A stretch of DNA of 64,000 nucleotides from positions 29,963 through 93,962 of the forward strand of contig WTFX01000010.1 of NCBI GenBank assembly GCA_011523825.1. Direction: 5' to 3'. The DNA comes from Microthrixaceae bacterium (lineage in GTDB: Bacteria; Actinomycetota; Acidimicrobiia; Acidimicrobiales; Poriferisodalaceae). The notes under the pieces are model-generated. The model saw only the letters and a program-made list of their open reading frames with translations, did not search any database and was not told the origin of the DNA. Shown here one piece after another: positions 45,506 to 53,507 of the stretch (the stretch's first letter is position 1; every line of letters begins with the position of its first letter). A program made the translations under genes and the position numbers.

Positions 45506-47515
45506 GTGCCTGCGCTGAGCTTGGTCGACGATTTTTGCCTGCTGACGCTCGATGACGCAACCGGGGGCTTCTGCCCGCTTCCGGGGCAGGGGCACGATCT
45601 CGGACTCGCTGCCGCGGTGCTGCTGGAACTCTGCCGACAGGGCCGCATCGATGTGCGGCACGACTGCATATCAATCGGCGATGTCTCTCCATTGGGCGAC
45701 TCAGTGGTCGATTCTGTGCTGGCCCAGATTGCGTCTGCCACCGAGCTCGAACCGCCTGAGTGCTGGCTGGGTCGGATCGGCGGCGGGGGGGGGTGGGCAG
45801 CGCGCCCCACGCTCGATCGTCTCGTCAGGCTGGGGATAGTGGAGCACATGCCCGACGGCCTGTACTTCCATGCGCCGGCCATCGAACGCTCCCGGCGCTA
45901 CCCCGGCGACACGCTCGACGCCGGCGTCGACGAAGTCGGCACCCGGGTAATGCGGACCTTGCTGTGCGGCGAGGAGCCCGAGACTCGCGATGTCACGCTG
46001 ATCCATCTCGCTGACGCGTGCGGCGTCTTCGACTGCATCCTGGATGCTCGGCAACGAGAAGAGGCCCGGCGCTCCATCCAGCAGCTGGACTCGCCGCATC
46101 CGCTCTGCGAGGAGGTTGCACGTCTCGTCGCAGCGAGCATCCCGGCGCCATTGCGGGAATCTGCGGCCTGCAAGCCGATCCCCGACGTTCCGGGCCTGCC
46201 CTTTGTCGGCAACGGCATCGGCTTGGCCGGCGAATTGCGTCCCTACCTCGACAAGCTGCATCGCGAGCACGGACCGATCTGCCGGATACGCATCCCGGGC
46301 AAGAACATCGTCGTGCTCAGCGGCAAGGAGGGCGTCGACTTCGCGCAACAGCATGCGCAGACGCACATGCGCAACGACGTCGCCTTCGCCCCGATGTGTC
46401 GAGCGGCACAAAGCGACCGGCTGATCATCGCAGGCAGCGGCCACGACCACATCAAGCTGCGCCGGGTTGTCCATGAGGTCATTGCGGGGATGGACATGGA
46501 GGCGAGCCTGCCGGCGATGCTCGGCATCGCCCGTGACGAGATTGCCCGATGGCACGGGATGAAGTCGGTCTCGCTGTATGCAGCGATGCAGCGGCTGTCG
46601 ATCATGCAAGTCGGCCATGTGGCCTTCGGCAGATCGGTCTCGGAGCATGTCGACAGCATCCGGCACTGGAACGACGCCCTCATCATCTCGATGCGCGGCG
46701 ACCGCCCAGACTTCATGGTGGAGCGCAGGGTGCGCAAGTCACGGCCCCATGTGCAGCGGCTCTTTGCGGAGATGCAGGCCGAACGACGACCGCTCGTGGG
46801 CACCCAGCGGACGCGCTACCTCATCGACGACCTCCTCGAAGCGCATTGGCGCCAGCCTGAGTTCATCACCGAGGACGATCTGGTGGCCGCTGGCATCTAC
46901 CCGTTCTTCCAGTCGTCGGACCAGATTGCCTGCACGCTCGGTCTGGCGCTCATGTTCCTGCTGGCCGACGACGACCTGCTCCGGCGGTGTCGAGCCGAAG
47001 CCGATGCGGCCCTCTCGTCGGACGGGTACGCGGCGGGAGGCTTGAACGGTCTGGAACTGATCAGAGCGGTCTCGGCCGAGACGCTGCGCATTCATGCCCA
47101 GGCGCCGATCATGCAGCGCACGGCACGTATCTCATTCGAGTTCGAAGGCCATCTGGTGCCTGCGGGGCAGCAGATGTGGGTGGCTGGCGCCGTGGTGCAC
47201 GGCGACACCGACTTCTACCGGGACCCGGAGAAGTTCGATCCTGACAGGCACCTGCCGCCCCGGAGGGAATCACAGGCGCCGGGGGCGGATGCATCCTTCG
47301 GGGTGGGCGCTCACGCATGCCTCGGCAGGCAGTACAGCGAAGATGCCATGGCGCTGAACCTGGCTGCGATCTTGCGGTATGCCGAACTTGATCGTTTCCC
47401 GTTGCAGGACCGCGGAATCCGGCTCACCTCGTACCCGCTCATCCGTCCCCACCGCAAGTGTCGCATCCGGGTCACGGGTCTCCGCGACGTCGACGACGCC
47501 CCGCTCGTGGGATGA
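45506..47515 (+). CDS. GPP34 (GOLPH3-like) domain fused to a cytochrome P450
   Basis: 669 residues from GTG 45506. Residues about 1-210 match the GPP34 family: LVDDFCLLTLDDATGG, then DLGLAAAVLLELCRQGRIDV. The P450 begins near residue 230 (PGLPFVGNGIGLAGELRPYL). It has the K-helix ETLR (Glu525-Arg528) and heme loop FGVGAHACLG with Cys605. The I-helix lacks the usual Gly-x-Asp/Glu-Thr (it reads IYPFFQSSDQ), so proton delivery may differ. GPP34 domains bind phosphoinositide lipids in eukaryotes and are of unknown role in bacteria. A sterol-reductase gene follows 27 bp later. A G9 run at 45785-45793 lies in frame within the GPP34 part. Confidence 0.85.
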   Translation: MPALSLVDDFCLLTLDDATGGFCPLPGQGHDLGLAAAVLLELCRQGRIDVRHDCISIGDVSPLGDSVVDSVLAQIASATELEPPECWLGRIGGGGGWAARPTLDRLVRLGIVEHMPDGLYFHAPAIERSRRYPGDTLDAGVDEVGTRVMRTLLCGEEPETRDVTLIHLADACGVFDCILDARQREEARRSIQQLDSPHPLCEEVARLVAASIPAPLRESAACKPIPDVPGLPFVGNGIGLAGELRPYLDKLHREHGPICRIRIPGKNIVVLSGKEGVDFAQQHAQTHMRNDVAFAPMCRAAQSDRLIIAGSGHDHIKLRRVVHEVIAGMDMEASLPAMLGIARDEIARWHGMKSVSLYAAMQRLSIMQVGHVAFGRSVSEHVDSIRHWNDALIISMRGDRPDFMVERRVRKSRPHVQRLFAEMQAERRPLVGTQRTRYLIDDLLEAHWRQPEFITEDDLVAAGIYPFFQSSDQIACTLGLALMFLLADDDLLRRCRAEADAALSSDGYAAGGLNGLELIRAVSAETLRIHAQAPIMQRTARISFEFEGHLVPAGQQMWVAGAVVHGDTDFYRDPEKFDPDRHLPPRRESQAPGADASFGVGAHACLGRQYSEDAMALNLAAILRYAELDRFPLQDRGIRLTSYPLIRPHRKCRIRVTGLRDVDDAPLVG

Positions 47516-47542
47516 AGGCAGCAGACAAAGGAGCGATGACGG

Positions 47543-48682
47543 ATGGCTGATTGGCTCGGAATCGACCATCTTCTCGACTTGGACCGCACTGAGGCGATCT
47601 GGGGGTTCTTCACGCCGTGGATCCTCTATGCGGTGTTCTTCGTCGCGCACGTCGTTGTTCCCGGCCGACGCGTCCACGGCTACGTTGCGGATCGCGACAC
47701 AGGCGAGCCGCGGACGTACCGGCTCAACGGTCTCGTGGTGTTCCTCTTGGCGCAGATCGTCTGGTGGCTCCAGCTCACCGGGCTGCCGCGTGACTGGTTC
47801 TACCGTTCCACCATCTATGCCGTGGTCGGAGGCACCGTCCTCGCCCTCATGCTGAACACTGTCGCTGTGTTCACCCAGCCAAAGGGTGAGGTCAAGAACC
47901 CATTCATGGCCTGGTGGTTCGGGCGAGCACAGGAGATCCAGCTCTTCGATTCACGCTTCGACTTCAAGATGTACATCAACATCGTGGGCGCGACGATGCT
48001 GTCGCTGAATGCACTGTCTGCTGCCGCATGGAACTACGACCGTTTCGGAGACGACGCAAATCCCGGTGTGTACTTGTTTGCCGCCTTCTTCACCTTCTAT
48101 GCGCTCGACTTCTTCATCCACGAGCGGGTGCATTTGTATACCTACGACCTGATCCATGAGAATGTCGGCCTCAAGCTGATCTGGGGAGGCTTGGTGGTGT
48201 TCGGCTGGGGCTTTGTCCTGCCGCTGTGGGGCATGGCCGCGCACCCCGATCCCGAATTCTCCACCGGGTGGAGATACTTCTGGCTGATCGGCACCTCGCT
48301 GCTGTTCCTCGTCGGATGGGGCATCGGACGCGGCGCCAACCTGCAGAAGTACACCTTCAAGCGTTGGCCCGATCGCAAGTTCCTCGGCATCATCGAGCCG
48401 CAGTACATCAGCGCTGGGGAGCGCAAGATCCTGTGCAGCGGCTTCTGGCGCCCGGCGCGCCACTTCAACTATCTGGGCGAGACGCTCCTCGGCCTGTCCA
48501 CTGCGTTGGCTTTCGGTCATTTCACCCATCTGTGGGCCTGGGTGTACGCGATCTTCGTCACTTCACTTGTCATCCAGCGCCAAATGGACGACGAGCGCCA
48601 GTGCATCGAGAAATACGGCGCCGACAAGTGGGCGGAATACAAGGAGCGCGTCCGGTACCGGATCGTTCCCGGCATCTACTGA
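47543..48682 (+). CDS. ERG4/ERG24-family sterol reductase
   Basis: 379 residues from ATG 47543, with about nine membrane helices. The family marks are clear: FDSRFDFKMYINIVGA (aligning with the FDLKMF segment of sterol reductases), the NADPH-site SGFWRPARHFNYLGE, a KYG signature DDERQCIEKYG, and the terminal YRIVPGIY that closes nearly all C-14 and C-24(28) sterol reductases. Such enzymes reduce a double bond in the sterol ring or side chain, using NADPH, in the membrane. It is co-transcribed with the GPP34-P450 gene. Which double bond it reduces cannot be told. Confidence 0.88.
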   Translation: MADWLGIDHLLDLDRTEAIWGFFTPWILYAVFFVAHVVVPGRRVHGYVADRDTGEPRTYRLNGLVVFLLAQIVWWLQLTGLPRDWFYRSTIYAVVGGTVLALMLNTVAVFTQPKGEVKNPFMAWWFGRAQEIQLFDSRFDFKMYINIVGATMLSLNALSAAAWNYDRFGDDANPGVYLFAAFFTFYALDFFIHERVHLYTYDLIHENVGLKLIWGGLVVFGWGFVLPLWGMAAHPDPEFSTGWRYFWLIGTSLLFLVGWGIGRGANLQKYTFKRWPDRKFLGIIEPQYISAGERKILCSGFWRPARHFNYLGETLLGLSTALAFGHFTHLWAWVYAIFVTSLVIQRQMDDERQCIEKYGADKWAEYKERVRYRIVPGIY

Positions 48683-48706
48683 GCACAGCAATCGGGGAGC
48701 TGTCGA

Positions 48707-48796
48707 ATGGGTCTCGTCATCAGCATGATCTATCGAATCATCGCCTACCAATTCGAACGGCTCGTCGGCCAGTTCAAGCGGCTCGGACGCCGCTGA
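48707..48796 (+). CDS. Small amphipathic protein, 29 residues
   Basis: ATG 48707 is preceded by a strong GGGGAG ribosome binding site 7 bases upstream. The product begins MGLVISMIYRIIAYQFERLV and ends with a basic tail of GQFKRLGRR. The first half could form a membrane-embedded or surface helix with the Arg/Lys residues at one end. It lies 24 bp after the sterol-reductase stop, so it is probably the last gene of that operon. Too short for homology; function unknown. Confidence 0.5.
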   Translation: MGLVISMIYRIIAYQFERLVGQFKRLGRR

Positions 48797-48976
48797 GAGG
48801 CAAGGCCGGCACCCTCGACCGGAGTTCGCCGACTCTTTGAGGTTGCCTGCACCGATCGGCCAAGATGGAGGGGCTGAACTCTGCAACGGGAGCTGTCTGT
48901 GAATGTGCACTCCGAGCCGGAGACACGCGTAGGGTCAGCGCAGCCGATCTCGTGGGCTGGCGAGGAGTTCTGAGCC

Positions 48977-49678
48977 GTGATCGATCTCGAAGGCGTCACC
49001 AAGCACTACGAAGTCGGCCCTGTGATGGTGACGGCGCTGGCCGGCATCGACCTGCACGTCGACACCGGCGAGTTCGTCGTCGTCCTGGGTGCATCGGGCA
49101 GCGGCAAGACCACGACGCTCAATATCATCGGCGCCCTCGATGTGCCGTCGTCCGGCAAGGTGACTGTCGGTGGACGCGACCTCACCACGTCGAGCCGCAG
49201 CGAGCTCTTTGCGCTGCGGCGCGAGACGGTCAGCTTCATCTTCCAGAGCTTCAACCTCTTCCCCGGCCTGACAGCAACCGAGAACGTCGAGTTCGGCATG
49301 GACGTCTCCGGCAAGAGCGGTTCGGCCTCTCCCGCAGACATCCTCGACTCCGTCGGCCTCGGCCACCGATTGGGGCACTTCCCCCATGAGCTGTCGGGCG
49401 GCGAGCAGCAGCGCGTCGCGATCGCGCGAGCACTCGCCACCGGCAACCCGGTGCTGCTCGCGGATGAGCCTACGGGCGAGCTGGACTTCAAGACCGGCGC
49501 CCAGATTCTCAAGTTGCTCGCCGAGCAGGCCAACCAGGACCGGGCGGTGCTGGTGGTGACCCACAACCGCGAGATCTCGCGGATGGCAGACCGCGTCGTC
49601 GAGATGAGCAGCGGGCAGATCATCAGCGACGGTCCGCCGGAGGGCGGCAAGACCCCGCTGTCCGAGCTGCACTGGTAG
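48977..49678 (+). CDS. ABC transporter ATPase, LolD/MacB type
   Basis: 233 residues from GTG 48977 with GAGGAG upstream. Walker A is GASGSGKTT, the signature is LSGGEQQRVAIARALA and Walker B is VLLADEPTGELD. This type serves FtsX-like permeases that extrude lipids, lipoproteins or hydrophobic compounds by a mechanotransmission mechanism. It pairs with the permease gene 9 bp downstream. Confidence 0.94.
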   Translation: MIDLEGVTKHYEVGPVMVTALAGIDLHVDTGEFVVVLGASGSGKTTTLNIIGALDVPSSGKVTVGGRDLTTSSRSELFALRRETVSFIFQSFNLFPGLTATENVEFGMDVSGKSGSASPADILDSVGLGHRLGHFPHELSGGEQQRVAIARALATGNPVLLADEPTGELDFKTGAQILKLLAEQANQDRAVLVVTHNREISRMADRVVEMSSGQIISDGPPEGGKTPLSELHW

Positions 49679-49687
49679 GCCTCGGGC

Positions 49688-52135
49688 ATGAAGCTCCTCC
49701 GGCTGCGGTGGTCGCTGCGAGACGCGCGCAGACGATGGATCCAGATCGTGGCCATCGGCTTCACGCTCGCGATCGGCATCGGGCTGTACGCCGGGCTCTC
49801 GAGCGTTACGGAATGGCGGCTCGTCTCCACCGACAAGAGCCTCGAGGCCACCAGCATGTACGACCTGCGGGCCACGGTCAGCGAGGGCGGAGACGTGTCG
49901 GCGGGCTCGCTCGCCCGCATCGCCGGCGAGATCGACGGCATCCACAGCTACAGCGAGCGTCTCGTGCTCGACACGCAGGTAGAGACCGCTGTCGACGGCG
50001 ACGAACTGCTGGTGCACGGACGCATTGTCGGCATGGACGTGTCGGGCAGCGAACAGGTCGTCAACGATGTGTACCTGATCGACGACGCCGTCCGTCCGGC
50101 GCCGGGTGCCGCAACGCCGCAGGTGCTGGTCAACCGGAGCTTCGCCACCTTCTGGGACCTGCCGACGAGCGGCACGCTGACCGTCGGCGGCGATATCGGC
50201 GTGGACTATGTCGGCTCTGCCGTGTCGCCCGAGTTCTTCCTGATCGTCGAGGGGAACGGATCGCTCGGCAAGTCCAACCTTGCTGTGCTGTTCGCCCCGC
50301 TGGCTGCCGCGCAGGACATCTCGGGCCGGCCCGGCGCCGTCAACGATCTCGTGATGACCCTCGAGTCCGGTGCCGATGCTGCGGCGGTGACCGAGCAGCT
50401 CATCGCTGCCGCGGCGTCGCAGGACGGTGTGCTGCTTGATGTCCTCACCCGCGAAGAGACGCCGTCGTACATCGGCTTGATCGGCTCGCCGGAACTCGAC
50501 CAGGGCATCTACAACGCCATCTCGCTCCTGCTCTTTGTGGGTGCAGCGTTTGCTGCGCTGAACTTCTCGGCGCGGATGGTCGAAGCGCAGCGGCGCGAGA
50601 TCGGCAACTCCATGGCGATCGGGGAGCGACCTCGGTCGATCATCGTGCGGCCGTTGCTGATCGGCCTGCAGATCGGCATCATCGGCATGATCCTCGGCGT
50701 CGTCGTGGGCTACGCGATCGCATTCCAGACGGTGGGCGTCGTGCAGGAGTTGATGTGGCTGCCGATCTTCGAGCAGCCCTTCCAGGGAGAGATCTACGCG
50801 CAGGCTATGGCAGTCGGGTTCGCGGTCCCGGTGCTCGCAGTGCTCTGGCCCGTGGTGCGCGCGGTCAGGGTGAAGCCGGTCGACGCGATCCGCTCGAGCC
50901 ATCTGGCGTCTCGCGGCGGCAGCCTCGGACCCGTCATCAGCCGCATCCCCTTGCCCGGCCGCAGCCTTGAGCGGATGCCGTTCCGGAACCTGATGAGGGC
51001 CCCTCGCCGGACGTTCCTGACGCTGCTGACCTTCACCATGAGCCTCGCGATCATGTTCGCCATGCTGAGCCTGTCGAGCACATTCGCGGGCACCTTCGAG
51101 CAGGGCAACGAGGAGCTGCTCGGCAGCGAGCCTGACCGATTCATGGTGCAGATGGATTCCCTCTACCCAGTCGATGGGCCGCAGGTTCAAGACGTGCTCG
51201 CCGATCCGACGGTGCAACTCGGCGAGCCGGCGATGGTGCTGGGCGCCAATGTCACTGCCACGGCGTCAGGGGACGCCGACGATCCGATCCGGCTTGATCT
51301 CGCGGTCCGATTCGTCGACTTCGGCAGCACCGTCTGGACGCCGACCGCTTCGGAGGGTTCGCTGCCGCGGGGATCGCCGGGCATCGTGCTCGCCGACAAG
51401 GCCGCTCGTGACTTCGGCGTGGGCGTCGGCGACGAGGTCGTCGTCACGCATCCAGCGCTGGTCGACGGGGCGTTTACCCACAGCACGCGCACCGTAGAGG
51501 TCGCAGCGATCCATCCGCATCCGCTGCGGCTCAACGCCTATATGGATCTCTCGCAGGCCTCGGCTTGGGGCTTCGGCGGTCTCGCCAACATTGTGACTGG
51601 TGTGCCGGCAGACGGCAGCAGCCTGAACGACGTGAAGCGATCGCTGTTCGGCAGCGGCAAGGGCGTGGCACTGGTGCAGGGGCTGAGCGAGACGTTCCAG
51701 TCCGTGGAGGATTCGCAAGAGCAGTCCCGCGGCGTGTTCTTCATCACGCAGATCTTCGTGGTTTTCCTGGTCATGCTGATCGCGTTCAATACCGCCAACA
51801 TCAATGTGGACGAGCGTTCCCGGGACCATGCAACGATGTTCGCTTACGGCATTCCGGTGCGGCGGGTGATCGCGAACCTCTCGATGGAGGGACTGCTGCT
51901 GGGTGTGGTGGCGGCCGTGCTCGGCGGTCTGTTCGGCTACGCCCTGCTGCTGTGGATGGCGCTGTTCCTGTTGCCGACGGCGATCCCCGATATCGGCATG
52001 ATCGTGTCCGTCCGTTGGTGGGAGATGGCGGTGTCGTTCGTCGTCGCGTTGGCTGCGATCGCGCTGGCGCCGGTGTTCCCCGGCCGCAAGCTGAAGAAGA
52101 TGTTCATCCCGGGCCAGCTGCGGGTGATGGAGTAG
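49688..52135 (+). CDS. FtsX/MacB-type ABC transporter permease
   Basis: 815 residues from ATG 49688. The layout is that of the large double-FtsX permeases: a first helix at about 18-38, a large extracytoplasmic domain, three helices at about 275-400, a second extracytoplasmic domain and three C-terminal helices. These extract hydrophobic substrates from the membrane. The absence of a MacA- or LolA-like partner gene leaves the direction and substrate open. Its position next to the sterol genes makes a lipid substrate attractive, but that is inference. Confidence 0.92.
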   Translation: MKLLRLRWSLRDARRRWIQIVAIGFTLAIGIGLYAGLSSVTEWRLVSTDKSLEATSMYDLRATVSEGGDVSAGSLARIAGEIDGIHSYSERLVLDTQVETAVDGDELLVHGRIVGMDVSGSEQVVNDVYLIDDAVRPAPGAATPQVLVNRSFATFWDLPTSGTLTVGGDIGVDYVGSAVSPEFFLIVEGNGSLGKSNLAVLFAPLAAAQDISGRPGAVNDLVMTLESGADAAAVTEQLIAAAASQDGVLLDVLTREETPSYIGLIGSPELDQGIYNAISLLLFVGAAFAALNFSARMVEAQRREIGNSMAIGERPRSIIVRPLLIGLQIGIIGMILGVVVGYAIAFQTVGVVQELMWLPIFEQPFQGEIYAQAMAVGFAVPVLAVLWPVVRAVRVKPVDAIRSSHLASRGGSLGPVISRIPLPGRSLERMPFRNLMRAPRRTFLTLLTFTMSLAIMFAMLSLSSTFAGTFEQGNEELLGSEPDRFMVQMDSLYPVDGPQVQDVLADPTVQLGEPAMVLGANVTATASGDADDPIRLDLAVRFVDFGSTVWTPTASEGSLPRGSPGIVLADKAARDFGVGVGDEVVVTHPALVDGAFTHSTRTVEVAAIHPHPLRLNAYMDLSQASAWGFGGLANIVTGVPADGSSLNDVKRSLFGSGKGVALVQGLSETFQSVEDSQEQSRGVFFITQIFVVFLVMLIAFNTANINVDERSRDHATMFAYGIPVRRVIANLSMEGLLLGVVAAVLGGLFGYALLLWMALFLLPTAIPDIGMIVSVRWWEMAVSFVVALAAIALAPVFPGRKLKKMFIPGQLRVME

Positions 52136-52189
52136 CGACTCCAAGGTCCTGTCCGCTCGGTGCCCAGCGACCGACGATCGGGTGGTTGG

Positions 52190-53401
52190 TCAAGCGATGC
52201 CCTCGGCCAGCGCCTTGATGCCTTCGATGCAGCGCGTCATGTTCGCCAAGTGCTCGTCTTGGCGGCGGGACAGGATGCGAGGCTCCTTGTCGGGCATCGC
52301 CGTGATGGCCATCGTGAGGCCGGACTCGCCGGGACCGATGCGCACGGTGTGGCGCAGGCGGCAGCGCTGGCCGTGCAACACGTCGATTTCGTAGCGCCAA
52401 CGAGCGCCGGCAACGTCTTCGGTCTCGCCGGTCGCCCAGCCGAAGAGAACGTTCGGCTCGTACTCGGTGACGGTGAGATCGATGTCCCACTCGCCGATGG
52501 CCGGGTGCTGGTTGTGGCCGATGAACTTGGCGCCCAGGGCCGGGCCGTCGTAGCCCGGCGCCCACTCGGCACGAACGAACTCCTCGGAGAAATCGGCCCC
52601 GGCGTTGATGTCGCTGACGATCTCCCACACGCGTTCCGCGGAGGCGTCGATGTCGACCTCGACCGTGGCGCCGGGACCCTCGCCCAGCGAGCGAGCTGCC
52701 GACTCGTCACCACGCGCCTCCCAGGTGCGGCCCCAGCCGTCCACGTAGGCGATCTCATTGGCACGTCGGCGGGGCACCGAGCCGAACTCAGTGCCCTTCG
52801 ACCAGGCCAAGGGCAGCAGTGCCACCGGCGTGACTCCCTCAGGGATGCCGAGCACCTCGCGCAGCTCCTCCTCTTTGTTCAGAATCGCCGTGGTCCAGGC
52901 AGTAGCGAGGCCCCGGGCACGGGCCGCGAGGCAGAAGCTCCATGCCGACTGCAGGACGGAGTCGAACAGGCCCGGCTTGCCGCTGTCGTCGTGGACGCCC
53001 CACACGCAGGGAATGACGATCACCGGCACCTCGGCGAGATGCTCGGCGAGGTGGAAGGCCGACTTCATGACCTGTTCCATCGGGTGCCCGGTGCCTGCGG
53101 TGGCGTCGCGCCCCCGTTGCATGAACGCGCCGACGACCGAGTTGTACATGTCGCCGATGGCCTGGCGCTGCTGGGGATCGCGGATCAGCAGCCATCGCCG
53201 GCTGGCCTGGTTGCCGCCGCCGGGTCCCTGCTCGGCAACGTCGATGCAGTCGAGCACGAGATCGTGGGGCACTTCACGTTCCAGATCGAGCCGCAGCCGC
53301 ACCGAGCGGGTGGTCGACAGCACGCCGTCCACCGACGCGAGGTCGACAGCGGCCGTGTCGTAGCGGGCGGGCACGTGGGGGTTCAGCTCAGGTGTCGGCA
53401 T
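52190..53401 (-). CDS. Nitroreductase-like domain fused to an SRPBCC (START-like) domain
   Basis: 403 residues from ATG 53401 (MPTPELNPHVP); the frame is open further upstream, but homology starts here. Residues about 20-235 are a nitroreductase fold (TRSVRLRLDLEREVP, then FCLAARARGLATAWTTA). Residues about 255-400 are an SRPBCC module, starting VEVDIDASAERVWEIVSDIN, which forms a hydrophobic cavity. Fusion of a flavin reductase with a lipophilic-ligand-binding domain suggests reduction of a hydrophobic substrate. It is divergent from the neighbouring lipoprotein gene. Confidence 0.88.
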   Translation of the reverse strand: MPTPELNPHVPARYDTAAVDLASVDGVLSTTRSVRLRLDLEREVPHDLVLDCIDVAEQGPGGGNQASRRWLLIRDPQQRQAIGDMYNSVVGAFMQRGRDATAGTGHPMEQVMKSAFHLAEHLAEVPVIVIPCVWGVHDDSGKPGLFDSVLQSAWSFCLAARARGLATAWTTAILNKEEELREVLGIPEGVTPVALLPLAWSKGTEFGSVPRRRANEIAYVDGWGRTWEARGDESAARSLGEGPGATVEVDIDASAERVWEIVSDINAGADFSEEFVRAEWAPGYDGPALGAKFIGHNQHPAIGEWDIDLTVTEYEPNVLFGWATGETEDVAGARWRYEIDVLHGQRCRLRHTVRIGPGESGLTMAITAMPDKEPRILSRRQDEHLANMTRCIEGIKALAEGIA

Positions 53402-53507
53402 GCCGCCAGTATTGCCGCCTCGGTCAATAGTTTCTCCGAGCGTGATGAGACCCCCGCCGCCCGGCCCGTTACCGAGCCGATTGGCCACGCCGTGGCCCGA
53501 GCGGCTG

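Noticed and set aside
45785..45793. G9 run in the GPP34-P450 gene as a fourth contingency tract
   Set aside because: It is shorter than the 12-13 base tracts, and the gene is in frame across it. It is kept only as a caution on frame accuracy.
45506..47515. Assigning the fused P450 as CYP51 (sterol 14-demethylase) because of the sterol reductase next door
   Set aside because: The heme loop and I-helix do not show CYP51 signatures; only a general P450 call is justified.
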